DNA of 64,000 nucleotides. It comes from Xylanibacillus composti. Its GTDB lineage: Bacteria > Bacillota > Bacilli > Paenibacillales > K13. The notes beneath the pieces were generated by a model, which worked only from the letters and a program-made list of their open reading frames with translations, had not been told where the DNA came from and did no database searches. This document shows, in pieces, positions 26,234-35,642 of the stretch. The DNA lies in contig NZ_BOVK01000006.1 of NCBI RefSeq assembly GCF_018403685.1, positions 1 to 64,000 of the forward strand, given 5' to 3'. Within the stretch, counting starts at the first letter, position 1, and every line of letters starts with the position of its first letter. Both the position numbers and the translations under genes were made by a program.

Positions 26234-26887
26234 ATGCTGCCAAATTGGATGCGGTTTTGGAGAAAGGAGTGGCTGCTGAACCCTCGCAGTTTGCTGCTTC
26301 TGATTCTCATCAATGGAGGAGGGACTATTTACGGCTACATATGGTACAGCAAACAGCTTGCGGAGGTTGCGGCGAACAAGCCCGTCTGGTACTTGCCTTT
26401 TGTGCCTGACAGTCCTACAGCAAGCTTGTTTCTGACGCTGGCCTTGATTGGTTTGCTATGGTGGCCGCCAGCTGTAAGAACATCTGCCAGCGGCGCAGTG
26501 TGGGCGTTTATCGAGGCATTTGCCGTCGTGACTTTGTTTAAGTATGGCATTTGGGCCGTCACTATGATCGTGGCGGGCGGCTTGCAGGGCGATATATTGA
26601 ATTGGCAGCATTATATGCTGATTGTTTCCCATCTCGGCATGGTAGTGGAGGCGCTGCTTTATGCAAGGTATTTTACATATCGATGGCCATCACTGCTCCT
26701 CGTTACGATCTGGTCGCTCTGGAACGATGGCATGGACTACATTGCGGGGATTTTCCCGTACTTGCCGAGGGTGCTGCATGATGATTTGACTGCGATCGGC
26801 TGGTTCACCGTACTGCTTGGCTTGGCTGGCGTAGCAACCGCAGCCGTACTAAAATGGCGATCACCGACAGTCAAAAGCGGAAAATAG
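26234..26887 (+). CDS. ypjA: DUF1405 family membrane protein
   Basis: A 217-residue integral membrane protein with about six hydrophobic segments. The conserved NGGGTIYGYIWYSKQL near residue 28 and WNDGMDYIAG near residue 157 mark the DUF1405 family. The position directly after qcrC is the same as ypjA in B. subtilis. Its function is unknown. The ATG at 26234 follows a GGGGGG stretch. A 210-base gap separates it from qcrC's terminator. Confidence 0.88.
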   Translation: MLPNWMRFWRKEWLLNPRSLLLLILINGGGTIYGYIWYSKQLAEVAANKPVWYLPFVPDSPTASLFLTLALIGLLWWPPAVRTSASGAVWAFIEAFAVVTLFKYGIWAVTMIVAGGLQGDILNWQHYMLIVSHLGMVVEALLYARYFTYRWPSLLLVTIWSLWNDGMDYIAGIFPYLPRVLHDDLTAIGWFTVLLGLAGVATAAVLKWRSPTVKSGK

Positions 26888-26957
26888 AAAAAACGGTCTA
26901 AAGTTGGACATCCCCCCATAGGATGATAACAGGTACATGCCAGGGGAGGTGTCCTTT

Positions 26958-27863
26958 TTGTTACATGTGCAATCCACAATACGCTTGAAGCCGCAGCTGC
27001 AATGGTTATTTCCTTTAACGGCATGTTTATGGATTATTTTGCTGCTGGGGGGATGTTCGGCAGGGGAAGCGTTGCCTTCTATACGGGTACAGGAACTGCC
27101 GGAAGACACCAGGCTGGCGCTTCAGCAGCTAAGCCAGTCATCGGAAAAGCTGTATCAGGCAATGAAAGCGGACGATCCTGTACAAGCACGCGTTCAGCTT
27201 GAGAGTATTGCCCGTCAATTTCCCGCCCTGTCGCTGGACGGGGTGATACCGGCAGAAGGGATGGAGGCCGTCTATGTCGCGCTGGGGGAAGCAAGGAGAA
27301 CGTTCAATGCGGCTCAATTCGATCCGCAAAAAGGTTTGCGTGAGGCAGCGAAAATCCGGTTGCTCTTTGATGCGTTGTCCCAGCCCAAACATGCCATGTG
27401 GAAAGCTTACTACAAGCCGATGGAAGACAACGCCAGGCTGATGCACCAAGCGGCAGAAGAACATCATGAACAGGCGCTGCGTTCCGCTTATGAGGAGTTT
27501 GCGGGCCGCTACGAGATGATCAAGCCGAGTTTGGCCATCACCCATTCCCCCCAGATGATCGCAAAGGCGGACTCGATGCTCGTCTTCTTGCAAGCCCGTG
27601 TGGACCGCAATACGCCCGCCTACGACGAGATCGTTGCTGTGGACAAGGATCTGCGGCAGCTGCTGCGCGAGCTGTTCGGCCGCGAAGCTTCCTCGGCTGA
27701 CATGCCTGTATATTCGCCTTCACTGCCGATTAATCCCGTCTTGTACTGGGGGGCGGCGATTGGTTCGTTTATTATTACGGTTCTGACTTTCGTCGGATAC
27801 CGGCGCTATCGCTATGAGAAGGAACGGCCGCCGGCCGTGAGACAGAATACAGACCGGGAATGA
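26958..27863 (+). CDS. ypjB: Sporulation protein YpjB-like, membrane anchored
   Basis: Family known from Bacillus sporulation gene sets (YpjB). The N-terminal hydrophobic stretch ends LLLGGCSAG, close to a lipobox, so it may be a lipoprotein; a second hydrophobic segment near the C-terminus (VLYWGAAIGSFIITVLTF) is followed by a basic tail. Between them is a helical external domain. I choose the TTG at 26958 because GGGGAGGTG at 26943-26951 is 6 bases before it; an in-frame ATG at 26937 overlaps that site. Length is about 301 residues. Confidence 0.8.
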   Translation: MLHVQSTIRLKPQLQWLFPLTACLWIILLLGGCSAGEALPSIRVQELPEDTRLALQQLSQSSEKLYQAMKADDPVQARVQLESIARQFPALSLDGVIPAEGMEAVYVALGEARRTFNAAQFDPQKGLREAAKIRLLFDALSQPKHAMWKAYYKPMEDNARLMHQAAEEHHEQALRSAYEEFAGRYEMIKPSLAITHSPQMIAKADSMLVFLQARVDRNTPAYDEIVAVDKDLRQLLRELFGREASSADMPVYSPSLPINPVLYWGAAIGSFIITVLTFVGYRRYRYEKERPPAVRQNTDRE

Positions 27864-27920
27864 CAGCATTCGCGCAGCTAGGCTCTGCATCACGAGCAAA
27901 AAGCCAGGTGTGACTAGATA

Positions 27921-27958
27921 AACAGCAGGGTTGCCCGGAAGGGTGACTCTGTTTTTTT
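27921..27958 (+). terminator. Terminator after ypjB
   Basis: AACAG at 27921 and CTGTT at 27949-27953 close an imperfect stem with inner CCC/GGG pairing, followed by seven T. It separates ypjB from the convergent ypjC-like gene. Confidence 0.65.
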
Positions 27959-27979
27959 CTTTGATATATATCCGCTAGA

Positions 27980-28849
27980 TCATTCCGGTTTGAAGCCTTC
28001 GCCCATCACATCCTGCACATCATGCACGATCATGAAAGCGCGGGGATCAATGGCCCGTACGAGTATGCGCATGCGGCGCACTTCGTTGCGATATACGACG
28101 CAGTAGACCACCTCCTTGGCCTGCTTCGTATAACTGCCTTTCGCATGGAACAGCGTGGCGCCCCGGTCAAGCTCTTGCCCGATCTTCTTGCTGATCTCTT
28201 CGGGGTGATCGGTAATGATCGTAAAGGCCTTGGCCGCATAAGCCCCTTCCTGAATAAAGTCAATGATGCGCGAGGAGATGAACACCATGACCAAAGTATA
28301 AAGGATCATCTCGCCTGCAATATAAAAGTAGGAAGAGCCGATGACAAGCACGTCGATCATCAGGATGATCTGCCCCATGCTGAGACCGCGCTTCTTGTTG
28401 ACGATGCGGGCAATAATATCAACGCCGCCGGTTGTGCCGCCGAAACGAAAGACGAGGCCCAGACCTGTCCCAATGGTAACGCCTGCGTACAAGGTAGCCA
28501 GAAAGAAGTCATGTTCCGTCTGAAATGGGACAATCCATCCCAGGCGTATACATCTCTCCATCAGCCACAGGAAGACCGACAGCGCAATCGTGCAGACAAC
28601 TGTATAGAGCATGGTTCTGCCGCCGAAATACCGCCACCCCACATAAAAGAGAGGAATGTTCAGAATGAGCGTCGTATAGGATGGCGGTATGTCCAAGGTG
28701 TAGTTCAGCAGCAGGGCAATTCCCGTGAGTCCTCCTTCCATGAACTGATTCGGAATTAAGAAGAAATGAATGCCGAAGGCATAGATGGCTGTACCGGCAA
28801 GCATCGGCAGCCATATTCTCAAATTGCGAACAACGGTAGGGTGATTCAC
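27980..28849 (-). CDS. ypjC: YitT family membrane protein with DUF2179 domain
   Basis: Integral membrane protein with five or six helices followed by a cytoplasmic DUF2179 domain (from about residue 205, ITDHPEEISKKI). Signature segments are PNQFMEGGLTGIALLL and RFGGTTGGVDIIARI. On this strand a GGGAG site precedes the GTG at 28849, giving 289 residues; the upstream extension to 28981 is arginine/cysteine-rich and unlikely. In B. subtilis ypjC lies here on the same strand as its neighbours; here it is inverted. Confidence 0.85.
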   Translation of the reverse strand: MNHPTVVRNLRIWLPMLAGTAIYAFGIHFFLIPNQFMEGGLTGIALLLNYTLDIPPSYTTLILNIPLFYVGWRYFGGRTMLYTVVCTIALSVFLWLMERCIRLGWIVPFQTEHDFFLATLYAGVTIGTGLGLVFRFGGTTGGVDIIARIVNKKRGLSMGQIILMIDVLVIGSSYFYIAGEMILYTLVMVFISSRIIDFIQEGAYAAKAFTIITDHPEEISKKIGQELDRGATLFHAKGSYTKQAKEVVYCVVYRNEVRRMRILVRAIDPRAFMIVHDVQDVMGEGFKPE

Positions 28850-29078
28850 AGGCTGACAGCTCCCTTCTGTCTCCTCATTTTTCGAATTCTGCTCCTTTCC
28901 TATACGTTTACATCCTATTCGGGCTGCGGAGGCGAAAAAGCGGCATGCGCCGCGCCTGCAAAAAGCATTTGTTTTCCACAACGCTTTCGTTTAACATGGA
29001 GAGTAGGTATGCTGGCGACAGACTATGGCCTGTTTTAAAGGCGCTGTCCTCCGCGAGTACAAAGGAGGTCATGCAAAT

Positions 29079-29414
29079 ATGGCGGAGAAATCGTTGCAAG
29101 ACATGCAAAAGGAAGTGGATGCGTACATATCCCAGTTCAAGGAGGGCTATTTCAGTCCGCTTGCGCTTGTGGCGCGCATGGCCGAGGAAGTAGGCGAGCT
29201 CGCCAGGGAGATCAACCATCATTATGGCGAAAAACCGAAGAAGGCATCCGAAGGCGAAGGCTCGATTGAGCTGGAGCTCGGCGATATTTTGTTTATTACG
29301 ATCTGTTTTGCCAATTCGTTAGGGATTGATTTGACGGAAGCGCACAATAAGGTCATGGAGAAATTCCAAACCCGCGATGCGGACAGGTGGACCAAAGTGA
29401 ACACCGATCAATAA
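29079..29414 (+). CDS. ypjD: MazG-type nucleotide pyrophosphohydrolase
   Basis: All-alpha NTP pyrophosphohydrolase of the MazG family, 111 residues. The metal-binding glutamates are E36, E37 and E40 in AEEVGELAREI, and the later acidic motif is ELELGDILF. Start at the ATG at 29079 with AAAGGAGGT at 29061-29069; the upstream in-frame ATG at 29025 lies in the divergent spacer. The 229-base spacer before it, shared with the minus-strand ypjC gene, has no promoter I can name with confidence. Confidence 0.92.
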   Translation: MAEKSLQDMQKEVDAYISQFKEGYFSPLALVARMAEEVGELAREINHHYGEKPKKASEGEGSIELELGDILFITICFANSLGIDLTEAHNKVMEKFQTRDADRWTKVNTDQ

Positions 29415-29472
29415 GTCGTCTCATATGCTGTACCAACACCTTTTTATCGTTTGGAGGGAGGTTGGACAGCGT

Positions 29473-29994
29473 ATGGAACGCAATCGCAATATCCAAAAAG
29501 CGTATGAATCTATCCTGCATCACGATTTTGAACAGGCGATTCAATTTTTCGAGGAAGCCATTCGCCAGGATCCGATGAATGCGGAATATCACCACAAACT
29601 TTCCATTACGTTCGCGCGAAGCGGCAAGCTGGATGCGGCGCTGCAAGCAGCGCGCAGAGCGCACTGGTTGGACCATACGCAAAAAACGTATAAATATCAT
29701 CTGGAGCATCTTGAATCACTGGATTGCATCAGACAGGCTGAAGCATGCATGGCAAGAGGAAAATCCCAAGCTTTCACTGCAATCGGCTATCTCAAGCAAG
29801 CCGTTCAGCTTGATCCGTTGGCGGTGGAGGCGTATTTGCTAATGGGCATGGCTTATGCCGATTTGGGCGAATTCGAGCATGCGGTATCCAGTATTAAGGA
29901 AGCCTTGAAACTCAATCCCCATTTAGACAGCGCCAAGGAGCTATTGATCAAGTATTCGCAGAACCTGCATCGTACATTTCATGACAAAGGATAA
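29473..29994 (+). CDS. Tetratricopeptide repeat protein
   Basis: A 173-residue protein made of about three to four TPR-like helix pairs, for example EQAIQFFEEAIRQDPMNAEY near residues 18-37, AIGYLKQAVQLDPLAVEAY and HAVSSIKEALKLNPHL. No signal peptide or other domain. TPR proteins bind partner proteins; the partner is unknown. The ATG at 29473 follows GGAGGGAGG at 29453-29461. It lies between ypjD and dapB. A second, similar TPR gene is at 37968. Confidence 0.85.
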   Translation: MERNRNIQKAYESILHHDFEQAIQFFEEAIRQDPMNAEYHHKLSITFARSGKLDAALQAARRAHWLDHTQKTYKYHLEHLESLDCIRQAEACMARGKSQAFTAIGYLKQAVQLDPLAVEAYLLMGMAYADLGEFEHAVSSIKEALKLNPHLDSAKELLIKYSQNLHRTFHDKG

Positions 29995-30017
29995 GCAAAA
30001 CAGGAGGACTACAAGAT

Positions 30018-30821
30018 ATGGAAAACAATCCGATAAAGGTTGCCGTATCCGGAGCAGGCGGCCGCATGGGCAAGGAAGTTGTGAAGATGGTGCTGGCCGA
30101 CCCGGAGCTTCAGCTCGTAGCGGCCATTGACGCCAGGGAGGCACAGGACGCCGGCATTCTTGCAGGCGCAGAGCCATGCGGCGTAGCCGTGCAGACAGAT
30201 TTGGAGCTGGCGCTCATGGAGTCGGGCGCACAAGTACTGGTCGATTTCACTACACCCCAAGCGGTCATGAACAATATTACGACAGCCATTCGGGCCGGCG
30301 TTAGGCCGGTTGTCGGCACGACCGGGTTTGCGCCGGAGGATATTGAAGCATTGGACAAGCTTTGCCGGGACAAAGGCATCGGCGGAATCATTGCTCCTAA
30401 CTTCTCGATTGGCGCCATATTAATGATGAAATTTGCCGCAATGGCGTCCAAGTATATGCCGGATGTGGAGATTATCGAATACCACGGCGACCAGAAGCTG
30501 GACGCCCCGTCCGGCACGGCGGTCAAAACAGCCGAACTGATTTCGGAGGTGCGCAAGGAGCATAAGCAAGGCAACCCGAATGAGCATGAAACGATCGAAG
30601 GCTCGCGCGGCGGCTACTATAACGGCTTTCGTATCCATAGCGTACGGCTTCCGGGTGTGTTCGCCCAGCAGGAGGTTATTTTTGGCGGACATGGCCAAAC
30701 TCTCAAGATTCGTCACGATTCTTATGAGCGCGCCGGCTACATGCCTGGCGTCAATGTGGCCGTCAAGAAAGTGTTGGATTTGACGGGCATCGTATACGGC
30801 TTTGAGCATTTCATCGATTGA
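30018..30821 (+). CDS. dapB: 4-Hydroxy-tetrahydrodipicolinate reductase
   Basis: NAD(P)H-dependent step of the diaminopimelate/lysine pathway. The nucleotide-binding motif is [12 protein letters not shown] at residues 11-22 and [10 protein letters not shown] follows. The substrate motif reads [15 protein letters not shown]: the lysine and first histidine are present, but the second position of the usual HH pair is glycine. Length of 267 residues is normal. AGGAGG precedes the ATG. It heads a run with mgsA and the bacillithiol genes, as in B. subtilis. Confidence 0.95.
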   Translation: MENNPIKVAVSGAGGRMGKEVVKMVLADPELQLVAAIDAREAQDAGILAGAEPCGVAVQTDLELALMESGAQVLVDFTTPQAVMNNITTAIRAGVRPVVGTTGFAPEDIEALDKLCRDKGIGGIIAPNFSIGAILMMKFAAMASKYMPDVEIIEYHGDQKLDAPSGTAVKTAELISEVRKEHKQGNPNEHETIEGSRGGYYNGFRIHSVRLPGVFAQQEVIFGGHGQTLKIRHDSYERAGYMPGVNVAVKKVLDLTGIVYGFEHFID

Positions 30822-30858
30822 GTCTGACGGTCCTAGCGGGAGAGGAGGAAGGAGCAGC

Positions 30859-31278
30859 ATGTTGAACATTGCATTGATCGCGCATGATCGGAAGAAAGAA
30901 GAAATGGTGAATTTCGCCATTGCCTATGAACACGTATTTGCACAGCACCGGCTGTATGCGACAGGTACAACCGGTCAGCGCATTATGGAGCAGACTAAGT
31001 TGACTATCACGCGATTCATGTCCGGGCCGCTCGGCGGCGATCAGCAAATCGGCGCGCTCGTAGCGACGAATGAGATGGATTTGATCGTCTTTTTGCGCGA
31101 TCCTCTGATGGCTCAGCCGCACGAGCCCGATATTATAGCTCTTTTGAGGCTTGCGGATGTACAGGGGATACCGGTGGCGACCAATATTGCGACAGGCGAG
31201 CTGCTTGTGAAGGCGATCGAGCGGGGCGATTTCGCTTGGCGGGAATTGGTACATAAATACAAACCGGGGGCCGTATAA
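30859..31278 (+). CDS. mgsA: Methylglyoxal synthase
   Basis: Converts dihydroxyacetone phosphate to methylglyoxal and phosphate, a bypass that relieves sugar-phosphate stress. Conserved features are [12 protein letters not shown] at the N-terminus, [19 protein letters not shown] and FLRDPL. It has 139 residues from the ATG at 30859 with GGAGGAAGGAG before it. It shares base 31278 with the start of bshB1; bacillithiol made by those genes helps detoxify methylglyoxal, which fits the pairing. Confidence 0.96.
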   Translation: MLNIALIAHDRKKEEMVNFAIAYEHVFAQHRLYATGTTGQRIMEQTKLTITRFMSGPLGGDQQIGALVATNEMDLIVFLRDPLMAQPHEPDIIALLRLADVQGIPVATNIATGELLVKAIERGDFAWRELVHKYKPGAV

Positions 31279-31976
31279 TGTCACAAGCATTGGATGTTCT
31301 GATATTTGGCGCTCATCCCGATGATGCAGAGATCGGGATGGGCGGTACGATTCGCAAACTGGTTGAGCAGGGCAAGCGGGTAGGGATTGTAGACCTGACC
31401 CGTGCGGAGATGTCCTCGAACGGGACGGTGGAGATTCGTTTGCAGGAAGCGGTTGAGGCATCTGCGATACTTGGCTTGGCTGTGCGGGATAATTTGGAGC
31501 TTCCGGACAGGGGATTGACCGGTGCTGCTGATCAGATTGCGAAGCTGGTGCGGACGATTCGCTTCTATAAGCCGCAAACCGTACTCGCGCCGTATTGGGA
31601 GGACCGCCATCCCGACCATGTGCAATGCAGCAAGCTGGTGCAGGAGGCGGTGTTCAACGCCAAACTGCGGAGATATATGCCGGAACAGGCTGCGTGGACG
31701 GCGAATTCGTTATATTTTTACTTTATTAACGATATAGCCAAACCGGATTTCATCGTGGATGTGAGTGCGGTTTATCCGGCCAAACTGAATGCGCTGAAAG
31801 CTTATCGCAGCCAGTTTACCGCACCGTCGGAGGATGCGGATTATGTAGAAACGCCATTGAACCGGGGGTACGTCGAAAGAGTGGAAGCACGCGACAAAGC
31901 CCTGGGGCAATCGCATTCCATCGGGTACGCGGAGGGATTCGTTACGCGAATTCCGCTAGTACTAGATACCTTGTAA
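31278..31976 (+). CDS. bshB1: Bacillithiol biosynthesis deacetylase BshB1
   Basis: Zinc-dependent LmbE-family deacetylase that removes the acetyl group from GlcNAc-malate. The metal motif AHPDD is near residues 12-16, with a third ligand in the HPDH segment (DRHPDHVQCS near residue 113). It has 232 residues. It is the gene before bshA, in the same order as in Bacillus, so the organism very likely makes bacillithiol; bshC is not in the window. Confidence 0.94.
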   Translation: MSQALDVLIFGAHPDDAEIGMGGTIRKLVEQGKRVGIVDLTRAEMSSNGTVEIRLQEAVEASAILGLAVRDNLELPDRGLTGAADQIAKLVRTIRFYKPQTVLAPYWEDRHPDHVQCSKLVQEAVFNAKLRRYMPEQAAWTANSLYFYFINDIAKPDFIVDVSAVYPAKLNALKAYRSQFTAPSEDADYVETPLNRGYVERVEARDKALGQSHSIGYAEGFVTRIPLVLDTL

Positions 31977-31996
31977 TTTTATTGGGAGGGACCAGC

Positions 31997-33157
31997 ATGG
32001 GGGACCGGCTGAAGATTGGCATTACTTGTTATCCGACCTTGGGCGGTTCGGGCGTAGTGGCAACAGAGCTTGGCAAAATTCTTGCTGAACGGGGCCATCA
32101 GGTGCACTTCATCACGCACAGCATGCCATTTCGCCTTGGAAAGTATCAGAAAAACATTTTTTATCACGAAGTAGAAGTAAGCGACTACTATGTGTTCAAA
32201 TATCCGCCCTACGATTTATCTCTCGCCAGCAAGCTGGCCCAGGTTGCCAAGATGCAGGAGCTCGACCTGCTGCATGTGCACTATGCGTTGCCGCATGCCG
32301 TGTGCGCGCTGCTTGCCAAGCAAATGGTTGGGGAGCATCTGAAGGTTGTTACAACGCTGCACGGTACAGATATAACAATTCTGGCGCAAGAGGAGTCGCT
32401 GAACGATCTGATCCGCATGGCGATCAATCAAAGCGACGCTGTCACAGCGGTATCGGAAGATCTGATCAAGGAGACTCGAACGGCTTTGCATATTGAGAGG
32501 CCGATTGATCTGGCGTACAATTTCGTCGACAAGCGGGTGTACTATCCGCGCGACTGCTCGATGTACCGCTCGGAGTTTGCTGCCCCCGGCGAGAAGATCC
32601 TGATGCATATCTCCAATTTCCGCCCCGTTAAACGAGTGCTGGATGTCGTGGATGTGTTCCACAAGGTGAACAAAAGTACGCCTTCTAAGCTTATCTTTGT
32701 CGGCGAAGGACCTGAACTGCCGAAGGTGCAGTGCAAGGTGAAGGAGCTTGGCATCGCGGATCGCGTCATTTTTCTCGGCAAGCAGAATGACGTGGCGCAG
32801 GTGATCTCCATGGCCGATCTGCTGCTGCTGCCGTCGGAAAAGGAAAGCTTCGGGCTCGTAGCATTGGAGGCGATGGCCTGCGGCGTGCCGACAATTGGCA
32901 GCAATGCGGGAGGCATTCCCGAGCTGGTTCGCCACGGGGAGACCGGATTTTTGGCCGAGATCGGAAATACAGAGGCGATGGCCGGATTTGCCGTGAAGCT
33001 GCTGTCCGACCCTGCGATGTACCGAGATTTTCGTGATGCATGCTTGCACCGGGCAAGGACGGAATTCTGCAATGACCGGATTACGGACGACTACGAGAAA
33101 ATTTATTATCGGGTGCTCAATCGAAATTGGCATCCCATTGAGGTGACAAAGGCTTGA
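31997..33157 (+). CDS. bshA: Bacillithiol biosynthesis glycosyltransferase BshA
   Basis: GT4-family retaining glycosyltransferase that joins N-acetylglucosamine from UDP-GlcNAc to L-malate, the first bacillithiol step. The N-terminal loop GITCYPTLGGSGVVATELG and the C-terminal donor site EKESFGLVALEAMACGVP are visible. I start at the ATG at 31997, with GGGAGGGA at about 31983-31990; the ORF-extending ATG at 31982 overlaps that site. Length is 386 residues. Confidence 0.95.
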   Translation: MGDRLKIGITCYPTLGGSGVVATELGKILAERGHQVHFITHSMPFRLGKYQKNIFYHEVEVSDYYVFKYPPYDLSLASKLAQVAKMQELDLLHVHYALPHAVCALLAKQMVGEHLKVVTTLHGTDITILAQEESLNDLIRMAINQSDAVTAVSEDLIKETRTALHIERPIDLAYNFVDKRVYYPRDCSMYRSEFAAPGEKILMHISNFRPVKRVLDVVDVFHKVNKSTPSKLIFVGEGPELPKVQCKVKELGIADRVIFLGKQNDVAQVISMADLLLLPSEKESFGLVALEAMACGVPTIGSNAGGIPELVRHGETGFLAEIGNTEAMAGFAVKLLSDPAMYRDFRDACLHRARTEFCNDRITDDYEKIYYRVLNRNWHPIEVTKA

Positions 33158-34452
33158 ATGCAATGGAGCGGGAAGCGGCCAAAGTGGTACATGCACTGAG
33201 GGAACGCGGGTTCCCCGCTTTTTTTGTGGGCGGATATGTGCGCGACAAATGGCTTGGCAGACCGGTGAAGGATGTGGATATAGCGACAGCTGCAGCGCCG
33301 GAAGTCGTGATGGACACCTTCTCCAAGACTGTCCCGACCGGCTTGCAGCATGGCACGGTGACGGTTTTGAGCGGCGGCTTTTCCTACGAAGTGACGACCT
33401 TCCGCAAGGAAACCGGGTACAGCGACTATCGACGGCCGGATCAAGTGGAATTTGTAGGCGCGCTGGAGGAAGATTTGCAGCGTCGGGATTTCACGATGAA
33501 TGCGATGGCTGCAGGGCCTGATGGAGAATGGATCGATCCGTTCGGCGGACGCCGAGATCTGGAGCAAGGGAGGCTGCGCTGTGTAGGGGAACCGGCTATC
33601 CGGTTTCAGGAAGACGCGCTGCGCATGATGCGCTGTGTTCGGTTCGCTGCCGAGTATAGTCTTCAGATCGAAAGCGGCACTTGGCAAGCACTGCTGGAGC
33701 ATCGTCATTTGCTCAAGCATGTTGCGATGGAGCGGGTCGGCGCGGAACTCGCCCGAATTATGGATGGCGCTGATCCATACAGGGGGCTCGGCTTGCTGTA
33801 TGAAGCCAAGCTTCCACTTCATTGGGCTGAATCAGGGCCTATTCCGCATCAGGCGTGGGGGGAAGCGGTTGCACAGCTGGCTTCCGCCGATTTCCAGTTG
33901 CTGAGCGATGCTGAACAGCGCACCTTGCTATGGCTGCTCGCTGCCGGTCTTCGTCCGGACGCGACTGCACAGTGGTCGCGCGCGCTCCGCTACAGCAATA
34001 CGGTGCAGAAGCGAATGCGCGCTGCGCTGCTGGTACATGCACGATTGGCCGATGGGCTGGCTTCACGGCAGCGATGGGTAGAGGCCGTGTTGGACAATGG
34101 CCGGGAAGCCGCTTTGCGTTGGCTGGCATTGGCGCGGACCTTCCAAAACTCATCAAGAGTGCTTCAAGCAATAGGCTTGAGCTCAGAGCAGTGCGAAGCG
34201 TATATCCATCATGCAGAGAAATGGCTGGCACAGATGGAGGCGACGCAGGCCTCTGAATTAAAGCTGGACGGAAGCGATCTGGTGGCAATCGGAAGAACGC
34301 TTGGCCGCAAGCCGGGTCCTTGGATCAGCCATGTGCAGCAGTGGCTGCTGTTGCAATGCGCAATGGGCGAGGTCCAGAATGATCCGGACGCACTGCGCTA
34401 TGCAGCGCAAATGTACATGCGGGAGCTGGCGGATAAGGAGGAGATACGATGA
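33154..34452 (+). CDS. cca: CCA tRNA nucleotidyltransferase
   Basis: Adds or repairs the 3' CCA of tRNAs. This is a class II enzyme: the head has VGGYVRDKWLG near residues 24-34 and the metal carboxylates in KDVDIAT, followed by RRDFTMNAMA and EDALRMMRCVRF. Length of 432 residues is normal. The start is TTG at 33154, overlapping the bshA stop codon; a GAGGTGA site at 33139-33145 is well spaced. It overlaps birA by ATGA. Confidence 0.93.
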   Translation: MNAMEREAAKVVHALRERGFPAFFVGGYVRDKWLGRPVKDVDIATAAAPEVVMDTFSKTVPTGLQHGTVTVLSGGFSYEVTTFRKETGYSDYRRPDQVEFVGALEEDLQRRDFTMNAMAAGPDGEWIDPFGGRRDLEQGRLRCVGEPAIRFQEDALRMMRCVRFAAEYSLQIESGTWQALLEHRHLLKHVAMERVGAELARIMDGADPYRGLGLLYEAKLPLHWAESGPIPHQAWGEAVAQLASADFQLLSDAEQRTLLWLLAAGLRPDATAQWSRALRYSNTVQKRMRAALLVHARLADGLASRQRWVEAVLDNGREAALRWLALARTFQNSSRVLQAIGLSSEQCEAYIHHAEKWLAQMEATQASELKLDGSDLVAIGRTLGRKPGPWISHVQQWLLLQCAMGEVQNDPDALRYAAQMYMRELADKEEIR

Positions 34453-35414
34453 ACCGCTTGCTGGAATTGTTCGCATCCCGACCCGACCAATATTTGTCGG
34501 GAGAGGAGATCAGCCGCACGCTGGGCGTCAGCCGTTCAGCCGTGTGGAAACAAATCAATCGTCTTCGCGAGGAAGGGTATGTGTTCGATGCAGTGCCCCG
34601 CGTCGGTTACAAGCTTGCGGGCAAGCCGGACAAGCTGCAGGCCTCGTCCATTCTGGCGAAGCTGAAGACGAACAAGCTGGGCCGCCCGCTATTCCTGTTC
34701 GATCAGCTGGACTCTACGCAGAACGAGGCTCAGCGCCGGCTGTCCGAAGGAGCAGAGGAAGGGAGCCTTATTCTCGCAGAGGAACAGACGGCGGGAAAGG
34801 GCAGACTGGGCCGCAGTTGGCATTCCCCGCCAGGCAAAGGCCTATGGATGAGTTTGATACTGAAGCCGGATATTCCCTTTGCCTCCGCTCCTCATCTGAC
34901 ATTGTTAACGGCGGTTGCATTATGCAGATGCATACGCCGCTTAACCAAGATTGAAGCGCTCATCAAGTGGCCGAACGATCTGTTGGTAGCAGGCAAGAAA
35001 ATTAGCGGCATCTTGCTCGAGACGCGGCTGGAGGAAGAGCGGCTGGTATCGGTGGCGGCTGGTATCGGTATCTGTGTGAACCTGGAGCAAGCCGATTTCC
35101 CGGCCGAGCTTCAGGACAAGGCAACCTCATTGATGCTGGCAGGCGGCGAGCCGGTTGATCGTGAAGTCCTGCTCGTGGCCTTCCTGGAAGAGATGGAGCA
35201 CTGGTACGAGCTTTACTTGCGCGAAGGGTTTGCGCCGATTCGGACCGTATGGGAGGCGCTCAGCACATCTTTGCAGCGCCGGGTCGCAGTTGGCGGCGTT
35301 GAAGGAATGGCCGTTGGCTTAAATGAGCAAGGGGCGCTGCTCGTACGGCTCGACGACGGCCGAACGGTTCCGATATTCTCAAGCAATATTGCGGAATCGA
35401 CACCGGCAGGATGA
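34449..35414 (+). CDS. birA: Bifunctional biotin-protein ligase and biotin repressor
   Basis: Attaches biotin to carboxyl carrier proteins and represses biotin genes. The N-terminal winged helix (residues 1-60, LSGEEISRTLGVSRSAVWKQ) shows the group II, DNA-binding type. The ligase core has DSTQNEA, EEQTAGKGRLGRSWHSPPG for biotinyl-AMP and IKWPNDLLVAGKKISGIL with the catalytic lysine. It has 321 residues and is translationally coupled to cca by a 4-base overlap. Confidence 0.95.
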   Translation: MNRLLELFASRPDQYLSGEEISRTLGVSRSAVWKQINRLREEGYVFDAVPRVGYKLAGKPDKLQASSILAKLKTNKLGRPLFLFDQLDSTQNEAQRRLSEGAEEGSLILAEEQTAGKGRLGRSWHSPPGKGLWMSLILKPDIPFASAPHLTLLTAVALCRCIRRLTKIEALIKWPNDLLVAGKKISGILLETRLEEERLVSVAAGIGICVNLEQADFPAELQDKATSLMLAGGEPVDREVLLVAFLEEMEHWYELYLREGFAPIRTVWEALSTSLQRRVAVGGVEGMAVGLNEQGALLVRLDDGRTVPIFSSNIAESTPAG

Positions 35415-35438
35415 CAAATCCGCACAATCTGCTATAAT
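35411..35438 (+). promoter_or_regulatory. Promoter of the panB leader
   Basis: ATGACA at 35411-35416, 16 bases, TATAAT at 35433-35438, overlapping the birA stop. The start near 35445 would give a leader of about 255 bases before panB. Confidence 0.65.
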
Positions 35439-35593
35439 AGCGGTAGAGGCGATATCCTTTGGAAGGAATTGCACTCTGCCGCGAAGTTTGATTTTGCATA
35501 TACATGCGAACGATAATCATGATGGATTCTGCTCTGAGCCGAAGGGACCGAGACAGAAGGATCAATGAGGAATAAGATGATCTTGCTGTGAAG

Positions 35594-35642
35594 AGGTGTC
35601 TTGCAGTCTCGGACTATTCCGATGGCAAGATGCCTTTTTTTG
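35594..35642 (+). terminator. Terminator-like hairpin in the panB leader
   Basis: AGGTGTCTTGC at 35594-35604 pairs with GCAAGATGCCT at 35625-35635 (symmetrical TG/TG inner loop), followed by a run of seven T. It lies between the panB promoter and panB, so it looks like an attenuator. The leader 35445-35593 may hold the sensing part; a pan-motif RNA is known before panB in other Firmicutes, but I could not confirm its consensus here. Confidence 0.65.
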
